From: Montifringilla adamsi
Lineage: Eukaryota; Chordata; Aves; Passeriformes; Passeridae
DNA: 64,000 bases
NCBI GenBank assembly: GCA_017590115.1
Contig: JAGGNK010012559.1
Location: 5,336,818 to 5,400,817, forward strand
Direction of reading: 5' to 3'
Below are positions 11,822 to 37,029 of this stretch, piece by piece. The position numbers and the translations under genes were made by a program. Under the pieces are notes generated by a model. It made no database searches. It was not told the origin of the DNA and saw nothing but the letters and a program-made list of their open reading frames with translations. Every line of letters starts with the position of its first letter. Within the stretch, counting starts at the first letter, position 1.

Positions 11822-11906
11822 CTCCCTGCCGGCCCATGAAGTGACGCAGGCGGGTGGCACAGCCCCTGCTCCTGCCATAGCCACTGCTGCCACACCAGGC
11901 ACTGAG
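11822..11906 (+). other. Candidate 5'UTR exon of the CYRI-like gene
   Basis: An 85-base segment is flanked by a pyrimidine-rich acceptor (CCTGCCCACAG) and a strong donor (CTGAG|GTAAGG). It contains a minimal upstream open frame, ATG-AAG-TGA. The coding first exons at 12421 and 13678 both begin with an acceptor, so at least one upstream non-coding exon is required. This one is suitably placed, but it is a splice-site prediction only. Confidence 0.35.
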
Positions 11907-12420
11907 GTAAGGACCAAGGGCACGGCTGTGGGGTGGGTGGGATTCTCTGGCACAGGCACCAGACCCCCAAATTGCGTCTGTGGGGTGTAATTCCCATTGG
12001 GGTCTTCCCCTGTCCATGGGGGATGCCCAGCCCCATAACCCAGGGGAATGGCATGACACCATGGGGGTCACCTGGGGCTGCCCCCCATCCCTTGGGGATG
12101 CCAGGGCTGGGAACTGGGGGGTCTCAGGGGTGGCAGCATGGCCAGGGGTGCCCCAGGAGCACAAGGCTCCCAAACCCTCACCCCTCTTCCCTTCCCTCTG
12201 GAGCTGTCAGAAGTGCAGGGAGAGCTGTTACATTCCCAGGGAATGCTCACAGCAGCGTGCCCAGCCAGGAGGGATCGGCGTGGGCACGGGGAGGTGCCGC
12301 GGTGGTGGCCCTTGGGGGCTCGGGGGTGCCAGGTTGGTGGCTCCTGGGGGTTCAGGGGTGCCAGGGTGTCCGGCTGGTGGCACCGGTGCTGTTCCACTCT
12401 GCTCTGTTTCTCTCACTCAG

Positions 12421-12501
12421 GTCTGCTGGCCATGGGCAACCTGATAAAGGTATTGGGCAAAGATTTAGAAAACTGTCCTCATTTTTTCCTGGATTTTGAA
12501 A
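12421..12501 (+). other. Alternative first coding exon 1a (CYRIA-like)
   Basis: Acceptor CTCTCACTCAG ends at 12420. The exon runs 12421-12501 with ATG at 12432, followed by donor GTAAGT. It encodes 23 residues, M-G-N-L-I-K-V-L to F-F-L-D-F-E, plus one base (phase 1) that completes the Asn of NAQPTE in exon 2. The central [10 protein letters not shown] resembles CYRIA. Confidence 0.85.
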
Positions 12502-15500
12502 GTAAGTCCCATGAGCAGGGTGGGCATGGGGAGGGCACCAGGGCTGCCACCGCAGCTGCTGTCCAGAGGATGGGGACAGGCACAGTGTCCCCGAGCAGCC
12601 CCATGTCCCCAGGTGCTTTGGGGCCCTGAAAAAGTCTCCAAAATGGGGCAGAGGAACAGGATCCCAGGAGAAGCCCCATCCCTCAAAGTGGGGCAGATGT
12701 CCTGGCAGAGTGGTGGGATGCAGGATGCAGCAGGACCTGGCCCGGGACCACCTCAGGCACACACCCGCTGCTGTTAGCTGCTGGCACTGGTGGCCGTGTG
12801 GCATGTCCCGTGACGCCGCCAGGACAGGGACAGCCTGCAGGCCAGGAAAGGAGGAGGGAGTGATCCGTGCCACCTGCACTGCTGGGAAGGTCAGTGCGGT
12901 GGCTGGAGCCTGCGCCGAGGAATGGGGAGCAGGGACCTGCCTCAGCTTCCCGTGGGTCTGGGCTAAGGGCCAGGAAAGGACAGCTCTCGGCCCCCCAGGC
13001 TGGACACAGGGGGACACAGGACACGGTGGCCGCTGTGGCAGGATGCCAGGCCGGGCACAGCCCCAGGGCTCCCCTGGCTCCCCCTCCTGCAGTTCCTCCC
13101 AGGGCACAGCTCAGAGCAGGAGTGGGGAGGGTGAAAAGAGTGCAGTGGCCTCTGCTCGCCCCAGTCCCGGCCCCAGCTCCATCCCCAGCGGGCACAGGCC
13201 GTGCACAGCTCCCCACACCACCTCTGACTTTGGCACCCCCCAAAATACCCAGGGCTGGGGTCACACAGCCCCCCACTCACACAGTGAGGAACCTTCCTGC
13301 TCCTCCTGGCTCCTTTGAGGCAGCACAAATTCTCCTGCCTCCAGCCCCCTCCACAGCTCTTGGGGCTCCCCAGGACCCCCCATTTCGGGGCTGGCTCTAG
13401 AGTAGGGGTTTGGCTGTAGCCAACAGTCCGGGGACTTCAGGGATTTCCCGGCGGCTTCTCCTCCCTTCGCTCCTCCCTCTCCATCACCCCATCGCCAGCG
13501 CTCATCACCATCGGGGGGGAAGAGGCTGCACCCGGGGCCGGGAGCAGCCGCGGGGTCACCCCCGGAGCCCCCCGAGCCCCCGGGGAGCAGCGGGAGGAGG
13601 ACCCCCGCAGCCCAGCACCTCTTCCCCGGGCTCCACCTCACCATCATGCTTTTTTCCTCTTGTTTCTTCTCTTGCAGGTTTCACATGGGGAACCTTCTAA
13701 AAGTGTTGACTTATAACGAACTTGACCAAGGCCCTAATTTTTTCCTTGACTTTGAAAGTGAGATGGGATTTTTATTTTCCGTTTTCGTTTCGTACTTATC
13801 CTGAGTTCCACATCCACACCATTTTGAGTTCTTTGTCCCCTTCGCCCATCGCATCGCGCCCATCCCAGACGTCCTCCCCCAGCCTGTGCCATCCGGGGGT
13901 GTCCCCGGGGAGGGGGGCCAGACCCGTGGCCGGGGGCTGTCGCTCCGCACCTCTCCCCCCGGGGCACTTCGCAGCCTCTTGGGGCCGGGGGCTGCTCGGG
14001 GACCCCTCGCGGTGAGCAGGACCGCGGGCACAGGGCAGCCAGGACTCACCCCCACCCGGCCCCCGCTCCACGGCTTGACCTGAGCTCGGGCAAGGAGAAC
14101 GGAGCTAGGGGCACAATCCGGCCAGGAAGGGCTGCGGAGCCGTGCCTTGGGGTGCTGGCACCCCGCTCTGGCTCTGGCCGGCCCGGGCCCCGCTCAGAGC
14201 CCTCCGGGTTTCTCTCCCCGGGGCGCTGCCCTGCAGATGCGCAGCCCACGGAGGCCGAGACGGCGGTGTGGAACCAGGTGAACGCCGTGCTGGAGGAGGC
14301 GCAGAGCGTCCTGGCCGAGCTGCAGTCCTACACGGGAGCCGGGCAGGAGATCCGAGAGGTGGGTGCAGCTCCGGAGCCCCCTGCCCGCACACCCTCCGTG
14401 GCTTGGGGCAAGCGCTGGAGCTCTCCCCCCGCCCCAGGCCATCCAAAACCCCGGGGACCTGCGGCTGCAGGAGCGCGCCTGGAGCGCCGTGTGCCCCCTG
14501 GTCGCCAAGCTGAAACGCTTCTACGAGTTCTCCCTGCGGCTGGGTGAGTGTTTGAGCTGCCCTGTGTCCCCCTCTGTCCATCCCGCATCCCCCCCGGAGG
14601 CGGCGGGAGTCCTGCCCGTGGAGTCCGTGCTCAGCTCGGGATGCTGCGCCGTGCCTCAGTTTCCCCTCGGGGGTGTGGAGGTGCAGAGGGGGACCGGGAG
14701 TGCTCTGTCCCCAGAGAATGCCCTGCGGAGCCTGCTGGAGGCGCTCACCAGCCCCCCCTACGCCCCGACCCAGCACCTGGAGCGGGAGCAAGCCCTGGCC
14801 AAGCAGTTCGCCGAGATCCTGCACTTCACCCTCAGCTTCGACGAGCTCAAGGTGCCTCCCTGTGCGGGGTGACAGCGAGGGGGGTCCCCACACTGGCACC
14901 CTGAGAGCCGGCAGAGTCCCTGCGGACCCCTAACCCTGGTGTCCCCCCCTCAGATGACCAACCCTGCCATCCAGAACGACTTCAGCTACTACAGACGGAC
15001 CATCAGCCGGAATCGCATCAACAACCTGCAGGTGGGAGGGCTCTGCTGTTCCCCCGTCCAGGGGGGGCTCCCCAGGGGTCCACAGGGCTGGGAATGGCTT
15101 GTGGGGGGTCTCAGCCACCCCAGTGACCCCCATCTCACCCCCCCAGCTGGATGCAGAGAGCGAGGTGAACAACGAGATGGCCAACAGGATGTCCCTGTTC
15201 TACGCCGAGGCCACCCCCATGCTGAAAACCCTCAGCAATGCCACCACCAAGTTCGTGTCAGAGGTGAGGGGGGCTGGGGGCACCCTCAGGGTGGGCAGAA
15301 ACCCCCTCCAGCCACCACACATGGGGGAAACAGCAGCTGGGACCTGTTGGGTTTCAGAACAAGACCCTCCCGATTGAGGACACCACCGACTGCCTGAGCA
15401 CCATGGCCTGCGTGTGCAGGGTGATGCTGGAGACCCCGTGAGTGCCCCACTTTGGGGTCTGGGGGGACATCTCGGCCCTGGGGTCCCTTTGCCACCCCTT

Positions 15501-16020
15501 TCCCAGGCTCAGGCAGCCTCTCTCCTGGCTCAGGGAGTACCGGAGCCGTTTCACCAACACCGAGACCCTGCTCTTCTGCATGAGGGTGATGGTGGGCGTC
15601 ATCATCCTCTACGACCACGTCCACCCCGTGGGGGCCTTCGCCAAGACCTCCAAGATCGACGTGAGTGGTCTTGGGGTGGCAGCTGAGGGGTGCCAGCCAC
15701 GCCACAGCAGCTGTGATCCCTGGGGTCCCTCTGCCTGGCTTGAGGATGGGGAGGGAGGGGGATGCCAGGGGTCTCACAGCCCCTCTCTGTGCCCCCATCA
15801 GATGAAAGGCTGCATTAAAGTGTTGAAAGACCAACCCTCCACCAGCACCGAGGGGCTCCTGAATGCTCTGAGGTGAGGCGGGGGCTTGGGGACACGGCTG
15901 TGGGGGTGACAGCAGAGCGGCTGGCAGGCTGTGACCCGTGTCCCCTCCCCGCCCAGGTACACCACTCGGCACCTGAACGACGACACCACGTCCAAACAGA
16001 TCCGGGCCCTGCTGCAGTGA
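12432..16020 (+). CDS. CYRI (FAM49) family protein: third, CYRIA-like paralogue
   Basis: CYRI proteins bind Rac1-GTP at the plasma membrane and restrain the Scar/WAVE complex and Arp2/3 actin branching. Coding exons: 12432-12501 (1a) or 13685-13757 (1b), then 14237-14358, 14438-14543, 14715-14851, 14954-15031, 15147-15263, 15358-15437, 15534-15660, 15802-15872 and 15957-16020 (TGA). All introns are GT-AG and every phase closes. The product is 323 residues with exon 1a and 324 with 1b, the lengths I recall for CYRIA and CYRIB. Gly2 after Met is the myristoylation site. The Rac1-binding double arginine is in [14 protein letters not shown] (R159/R160 in the 1a form). The ends IKVLKDQP and SKQIRALLQ are family-typical. 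The body is closer to CYRIA (LPIE, RISRNR-type residues). CYRIA and CYRIB lie elsewhere in mammals and I know of none at human 1p34, so this looks like a third paralogue. Confidence 0.93.
13678..13757 (+). other. Alternative first coding exon 1b (CYRIB-like)
   Basis: Acceptor TTCTCTTGCAG ends at 13677. The exon runs 13678-13757 with ATG at 13685 and donor GTGAGA. It encodes 24 residues, M-G-N-L-L-K-V-L-T to F-F-L-D-F-E, and ends in the same phase as exon 1a. The segment [12 protein letters not shown] is CYRIB-like. Joining 1a to 1b would read into TAA at 13698-13700, so the two are mutually exclusive starts. Confidence 0.85.
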
Positions 16021-16540
16021 GCGCGGGGCGGCCGCAGCCACCGTGTCACCATGACCATACAGCTCATCTTGTACAGAGGGAAAAGGGACAGCGAGGAATA
16101 CGCAGAAATACTGAGAACAAATCGAAACGGGCCCGGGCTGTCCTCCCCCACCACGTGCTCCTGCCCTCCCCCCCTCTTCCAACCCCCAAATCAGCACCTG
16201 CTCCTGGACACGAGGGGTGGGTGGCACCGTGGGGACACCAGGGCCGGGCAGGAGAGACCCGGGCAAGGGAAGTGCTGGTGGGGCTGGCAGCACGGGGGCA
16301 CCTTGGGGAGGGGGCAGGTGGTGCCCCTGTCCCCATCCTGGTCCCCAAGCAGAGGACGAGGAGGAGGAGGAGGAGGAGGAGGAAGAAGTCTCCCTGTGGA
16401 TCTGCACTGACTCTGGAGGAAACGGCTCAGTCTCACCTGGTAGATTTTTAATATGAGCAATTAAATCCACACTCACCTCTTCTTTTCTACATTTTTTTTT
16501 TTTTTGGGTGTGAAATAAAATGACATTTAATCTGTTCGTG
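16021..16540 (+). other. 3'UTR and polyadenylation signal of the CYRI-like gene
   Basis: After the TGA there is about 0.5 kb of non-coding sequence with a (GAG)n tract near 16352-16384, a T-run at 16493-16505 and AATAAA at 16514-16519. The first canonical signal after the stop defines the likely 3' end. Confidence 0.7.
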
Positions 16541-19500
16541 GCCGGAGCGGGGCCGTCTCTCTGTGTCCCATCCCACGGACCGTGTCCCCTCTCCGTGACA
16601 CCCTGCGGGACAAATGCCACCTCCCACAGTGACCGGGAGGGACAACAGCCCAGGTGCCCCCCCAAGCCAGCCCAGCCCATCCTCCTCCTTCCCCAGGGCA
16701 GCTGCAGACTGGGAGGACTGGAGCTGCTGCTGGAGGCCGCTCCTGGCTGCCAGGGCCGGTGGCTTTGCCGGCAGATGGCCCTGTGACACCGCGACAGCGC
16801 AGCCACGCTGGCCCCACCCGTGCCAAGCAAGCCCCGGGGGCACCCACTCTGCCTCGCACCCCCCGAGCTGGGCGAGACCCCCGCAGGGCAGGACCCCGTG
16901 CCAGCCCCTGGGCTGTGTCACCCCCCCAGGGGACCCCCAGGGCTGTCCTCAGGGTGGCTCAGGGTCCCCTGGGTTTGGTGTCCTGCCAGCCCGCTCCTTC
17001 CCGCCGCCTTTCCCGCCGGGCACACGGCAGCTGCGGGCACCGTGACCCGCCCTGTGCCCTGCCCGTCCGGGGGGGTGACAATGGCCACCCCACGGGTGAC
17101 ACCACACACCCAGAGCCTCGTGCCAGGCGGCTCTGGCAGGCTGTGCCTCAGTTTCCCCGCTGCCCCCTGCGTGTGCTGGGGGCACACGGGCACTGTCCCC
17201 ACGGCTCCCCGAGATGGGATTCCTCAGGGTGCCACCATGGGGACACCCATCCCACCCCCCTGCAGCATCCAAACCTCCACGGACCCCCTCCCCAGACCCA
17301 GGGCTGCCCAGAGGGGACAGAGAGGGGGGGACATTTCCCAGGCCCGGTGCCAGGACAGCCCCCAGCCCTTTGGATCCTGGCATTTCCTGGGTCCTGTGCC
17401 AGGGTCCTGCCGTGCCCAGCCGGGCTTTTGCCGCCGAATGCGCCGAACTCCCGCGTAGGGCGGGACGGGGACACGCTCTTGCAAAACCCCGGCCAACATC
17501 TCCTTTTATTTTTAGGCTCTTGCAACATTTGGCTTTGCCACAGCCAGCTGAAATGCTGCCAAGGCATCGGATGGGCCACAGGCTCCCCAGAGCCCTGCCC
17601 TGCTCCCGAGCCGCTCCACGCCCCAGCCGTGCCTCAGTTTCCCCGTGAGCTCCTTTGAGCCGCTGGCCCTGTGGTGGCAGTGGTGCCAGCCAGCCTGCTG
17701 AGCCCAAAGGGGCCCCGAGGGCCCCCCTGAATCCCCCCGGTGCTCCACAGCACGAGGATCCCACCTGGAAGCTGAGGACGGGGCCAGGACACGGCTCTGT
17801 GGTGGCCGCAGCTGCTGCGTGTCTGCAGGAGCTGATGTCCCCAAGTGACACCGGCCCCCAGACGGTCCCTGGCCCGTCCGAGGAGTGTCCCTGCAGTGTG
17901 GGAACTGGGCTGGGAAGAGGCAGGACAGCGTCACCAGCCGGGACTCTCCACCAGGAGTCAAGGGACAGGCAGATCCTTTAAAGCCACAGTGAGCACGGGC
18001 ACAGACACCAGCTGGTCATCGGGGGCACTGGGAGAGGTGGCAGCTGTGCCCCGGTGTCCCAGTGCCCGTCAGGTCCTGGCACAGAGCCCATTACATCCCC
18101 CCTGTGGTGCCCCTCACTTGTGAGGGGAGGGATGAGGCCAAATTTGTGCCATATCCCAGCTCTGACTGTCCCCAGTGTGGCACTTCTCAGGGCAGAGCAG
18201 GTGGCACGTGCCACCCTGGCAAAGGGCAGCACTGCACGGATGAGACCTTTCCTATCAGAGCATTTCAGACCCAAAACCGGGTGGGAAAAGGGAACCAAAA
18301 GGGATGTACAACTCTGATCATCAGACACATCCGAGCCCAGAGCTCTGGGGACAGTGCCACCCATACGGGCAGCAGTCAGGGCCGGAGCCCTGGCAGGGGC
18401 TGCTGCAGGCAGCACACAGCAGATGCAGACCAGGAGGTGCTGCCCGTGCACCTCTCGCTGCTGGACACGAGGATTTGGGCTGCCACAGAGCCAGGGGGAC
18501 CCCTGGATGTGCCCCTGGTCCCCCTGGATGTGCCCCTGGTCCTCCTGGATGTGCCCCTGGTCCCCCTAGATGTGCCTCTGGTCCCCCTGGCACCCAGCCC
18601 TGCCAGCAGCCTGGGGCAGCAGCACACCAGCACCGTGTCCTAATGCCAGTGTCTCAGCGAGGGGACTGCCCAGGGACAGGCAGTGCCACCAGGATGGTGT
18701 CCAGTCAGCAAGGACAAGCAGCTCCCCCAGCTCAGGCTCTCAGCTCCGTGCTCAGCCAGACCAGGGTGCCGAGGACTTTAATTGACGGTGAGCCAAGCCA
18801 CGCCGGGCCTGTTTTCTAATCCCAGTGTAATTAATGACCTTATCTTTGGCCAAAGCCATTTAGATTAAGTGGCTGGTGTGATGGGCTCGGCGGCTCCGGC
18901 TGCACAGATGGAAGGGCCGCGTTTGTCTGGGGATTAGAGGAGGGCAGATGGAGTGAAGTGCCATTCCCCATCCCCAAACCTCCCGGCCCTGACAGCAGCC
19001 TGAAACCTGAGACCACAACAACTTTCTCAGCGAGCCCTGGCTGGGACTGGCGAGCGATTCCTGCATTGTTTGTCCCTTCTGCAGGGCCCAGAGCAGCAGG
19101 AGCTGCTGCCAGCACCAGGAACTGGTGTGACCCTGCCAGGAGCTCGATGCCAGTCCCTGCCTGGAGACCTTCAAAGAGCAGAGGAACACGCACCGAGAGT
19201 AACCTCCCTTGGAGAGCAACCCCCGGCAGGAATGCTGCCCTGGCTCTGCCCAAATAAACTGTTCTCAATGGCAGCCCCCAGATCTCCAAGGAGGAAAACC
19301 CACCTGTATCGTGGTGCTGTGTCCTCCCTCCACTTCCCTCCACTGCATGGACAAGGAAGTGTGGCACACCCTGCTCACCTGGAACACCTGGGAACCAAGG
19401 GGGAAAAGGCCTGGGAGCTCCTGCCCCCCCTGCTCAGCACAGCCCATCCCAAAGAGGCTCCTGAAGAGAACAGGCTACTGTGGAAGAGGAATAACATGAA

Positions 19501-20634
19501 TCCGTGGGGATAACAAAGTTCATATTAAACCGATTAAGGATATTTAATCCACCTCTAACAGTATGGACATCTGACTGCACTCAGGAGCAGATAATCCCAG
19601 CCCTCCTTCCCAGTGCTGCCCCAGTGATCCCAGCCTGGTCTGGGGAGATGACTCAACATCTCAGAGCTGTCTGTCACAAACCAGCTCAGCACACGGGGCT
19701 TCACTCCCAGCTCACACTTCAGGCTGGGAGAACACAATTCCATGCCACGACCTCGTGGCCATGTGTTCCAGCACTGGGCTGAGCCCACATCCATGGGTTG
19801 AGTCAGCATGGATGGCAAACAAGCCTGGGCTGGAGCAGAGGCTCAGCTGGCACTGCACAGACCCAGCAACACCGCAGTGCCCAGCATTCCAAAGCTGGTG
19901 CCCAGCTCTGCCCAGTGCCAAATTCCCAGCTCTTCCCCTTCCCACAGCCCGAGGCAGCTGCCCCACGGGGCACTACAGGAATAATTCCACGCTGAGGAAC
20001 ACAAACTGGAGGTTTAACCTAATCCCCACCAAAGCAGGAATCTCCAGAGCCCGCGCCGGCAAATCCACCCACGCAGCTCTTCCCTGGCAGGATGAGCCCT
20101 GGCTCTTGCCACATGGCACAGCACAAGGAAAAACCTTGTGCTCTACCAACCCTCAAACCCTCCTAGCTTTGAATCTGCCAGGAGAATCCCAAAGGCTGTC
20201 CTGGTTTCACCAGAGCGGCATTCCAGGCACAAATGGCACTCACATCCTCTAGGAACAACAATGGGACACCAACTGCCTGGCAGCCACAGCACCAGGAATT
20301 TGCTGCTCAGTAGCCTGGATTCAAATTCGGGGCCAGTTCCCAGTGCCAAACCACAGTGTAAACCCCCGGGAATTCTGCCTTAACTAGGACAGGCTCATCT
20401 GTTGCAAACTCGATGAGATCATTTCCAAGTTCCTGTTTAACAGGTGCCAGCTCCTCCTGCACCTGCTGTGTGCACAGGGCTCCCTGCCCCCACCAGGCTG
20501 GGAACATCTGCTCAGCTCCCTCAGGAGCTGTGGAAAAGGTGACTGGGAGAAGGAACCAGATCTCCTGCCCTGTGCCCAGAGCCAGGTAGAATCAGAGAGC
20601 AAGGAAACCACGCTTGTTAACAGGGAGGGGAACC
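16541..20634. other. Intergenic between convergent CYRI-like and TRIT1 3' ends
   Basis: No exon was recognised. A 21-bp minisatellite (CCCTGGATGTGCCCCTGGTC type, about five units) lies at 18497-18592. At about 18826-18960 an AT-rich block stands out, with TAATTAATG, TTATCT (GATA core reversed) and the palindrome TTTGGCCAAA; it looks like a conserved regulatory element rather than gene sequence. A second AT-rich patch lies at about 19504-19560. Confidence 0.55.
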
Positions 20635-21092
20635 CACAATAATCCTGCAACTTTATTTGCATGTAAAAGAACAAAAAAAAAAAAAAATCTTCTCCACAAT
20701 AAAGGCAGGCAGAGCTCGCTCAGCTCTGGAGCTGCACCCCAGGCCAAGCTGGAGGAGTCGGGGTATTTCTGTCTCTGAGATCCACACAACCACATACCAG
20801 CAGCTCAGCCATTCCAAGGATGCAGCTCTGGCAGGAATTCACACTTTGCATGGGAGGAGGCTCCCAGCAGCCTTGCCCCGGGGCCCAGCCCGTTCCAGGC
20901 AGGGCTGGGGGAGCATGGGAACACAGCGGGATGAGGCCACATGAAGAGGATCCGATGCAGCCGACGGCCTTTGCCGTCACACACCTGCCTCACCCCAAAA
21001 AAAAATGACTCAGCTCCTTGCTTCAAGGCTGCCCAGGACTAAGGAGCTTCCTCTCCACGCAGGTGGATGTACAGCTGCTCCCTCTTCCAGGC
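20635..21092 (-). other. TRIT1: TRIT1 3'UTR with polyadenylation signal
   Basis: On minus, AATAAA at 20657-20652 lies 436 bases past the TRIT1 stop and is the first canonical signal. A plus-strand A-run at 20673-20686 (a T-run in the transcript) lies just before it. Confidence 0.65.
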
Positions 21093-35110
<14,018 letters not shown>

Positions 35111-35271
35111 CCAGCCCGGTGCCCTCCCCGTGTCCCGGGTGCCCAATCCCATCCCCAGTCCCGCGGGTCTTTTTCGGGTCCCCCGTTATCCCCCCAAGCC
35201 CCTCACGGCCTTGCCCACACATGGGGCTGTGCCCCGTGGTCCCTTTTTCAGCACCGGGTGGAAAGGATGCT

Positions 35272-35566
35272 GTTGCCGTGGCAACGGGGCAAAGCCATGG
35301 GGAGCGGGGCTGTTGCCATAGCGACGGGGCAGAGTAGGATGATGCGCGGGGGAGGGCTGCTGCCATAGCAACGGAGAGGAGCGTGTTGCCGTGGCGACCG
35401 CATCTTCCACTGAGGCTCGTCCTTCCCATCGCCACGGCAACAGGAGGAGATGGGGAGCGGGCCGCTGTCTCCGTGGCAACAGAGGGGAGGGAAGAGGGGA
35501 GGCCGTTGCCATGGCACCTCCGCGGTGCTGCTCTCCCTGGCAACACACATCCCTCACCGTGGCAAC
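35272..35566. promoter_or_regulatory. Cluster of nine RFX X-box-like sites upstream of TRIT1
   Basis: The consensus X-box is GTTGCC-AT-GGCAAC. Sites, plus strand: 35272 (GTTGCCGTGGCAAC, a full inverted repeat), 35312 (GTTGCCATAGCGAC), 35359 (GCTGCCATAGCAAC), 35385 (GTTGCCGTGGCGAC), 35428 (ATCGCCACGGCAAC), 35467 (GTCTCCGTGGCAAC), 35505 (GTTGCCATGGCACC), 35531-35544 (half-site GGCAAC), 35553 (CTCACCGTGGCAAC). Spacing is about 25-50 bases. The block lies about 210 bases upstream of the TRIT1 start. Binding is not demonstrated; motif identity is what the sequence shows. Confidence 0.7.
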
Positions 35567-37029
35567 AGGGAGAGGGAGGCTGTGGGCCAGGGGGGTGCGG
35601 GCAGCCGGCCCCCCCTCGGCAGGGAAGGGATTATCGCCGCCTCGGGAAACTGTCCTAAAAATTTGCCAGCCCAGGCGTGAAGGCGGCGTCGTGCCCACAG
35701 CACCCCCGGGCCAGCACGGGGACGGGAGGGAAGATGTGGTGGGCAAGCAGAAGTGGTTTGGGGGGTACAGCAGGGTGTTAGCAGGGCAGCGTGCATCAAA
35801 AAATAACTAATTCAGGCCCTGGCAGTGCCGACTTGTGATGATTGCAGCTGACACTCACAAACTGCAGTGCTGAACAAGCAAGAAGAGAAGGAGAGCCCTG
35901 TGTGCTTATTTTGTTCACTTCATAGCACTGTCAGTCTCCTTCCCTCATCCTGACCGTGACAATATGAGAGGAGACACGTGCTCCAGTAACCAGGGAAGTT
36001 TCAGGTAGATGCATATGGATGCAGGCTTCAGGCAGGAGAACTCAAAGGTGTTTACAAACTGCAAGTCAGTTCTTCAGTTTGATTTGGGCTTTGGGGACAT
36101 CTCCCACTGGTGACAGTCTCAGCTCAGGCTGTGGTTCTGCTCATCACTTCCAAGAAAGATAATTAATGTTTTAAACTTCCTATGTACCTTCAGCACGAAA
36201 AGAAATTTCGGGAGGGTCACCTTGAGCTGAGAAAAGACGAGAGACTGCGAGTGTGAGTGTCACAAAACCACAACAAAAATAACCATTTGAGGGGCTGCTG
36301 CATCTGGGCTGTGTCTCCTGCGCATGGGTGAGGTGTCAGATTTAGGTCACCCCGCTCCCTGGTTAAGCTGTGGGTCATGGGAGCACCTTTTAATGCAGCT
36401 CTGAGAGGCTGTGACACCGAGTGATGCAACACAGAGTGTGAAACGCTGCTGGAAGCGAAAGGGATGGGTGTTCAAGGGCTTCTGTGTGGCACTATTGCTA
36501 TTTAAGGCTGGTTTTCCCTGGGTGATCGAGGCTCCAGCAGCAGCTCCTGACTCCTCAGCAGTAACATAATCCACATCCCTCCTGCATTTAGAGTAAGACT
36601 TTTACTGCCAGGACAAAGGAAACCCAAACGTGTCAGGTTTGGGGGCAGCAGGGAGAACACACGTATATATAATTTCATCCACTTGGCAGATCTGGGATGT
36701 GCAGTTCTCTGGGAGGAGTGGATTGCATTCCCCCCTCCCTCTAGGGTTACTGCCAGGCACAGCCCCAGCCCCTGACCCGTGGGGCAGTGATCACCCCACA
36801 CCCCCTGCCCCAAACCCCATTAGGGGGGTTTACAGTTACATCAAAGCCTTCTCCCAGCCCAGCCTGGGCTCTCTGCCCTTCCTTGCCACTAAAACCACTT
36901 AAAAGGAGGAAAAATAATCCAGGTGATTCATTTCCCTGGCCCCACCACCAACAACCACTTCTTCAAGCACTGGGAGAAAACCAGGACAAAGAGCTCAGTC
37001 TTGGTGCAGGCTGAGCCCTGGGGCAAAAT
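35567..37029. other. Intergenic between TRIT1 promoter and MYCL 3' end
   Basis: No exon was recognised. Composition shifts from CpG-rich (to about 35,720) to AT-richer sequence at 35,800-36,900. Confidence 0.5.

Noticed and set aside
15286..16830. A long minus-strand open frame under the CYRI-like 3' exons
   Set aside because: It is a shadow of conserved coding exons, biased by GC-rich third positions and the (GAG)n tract.
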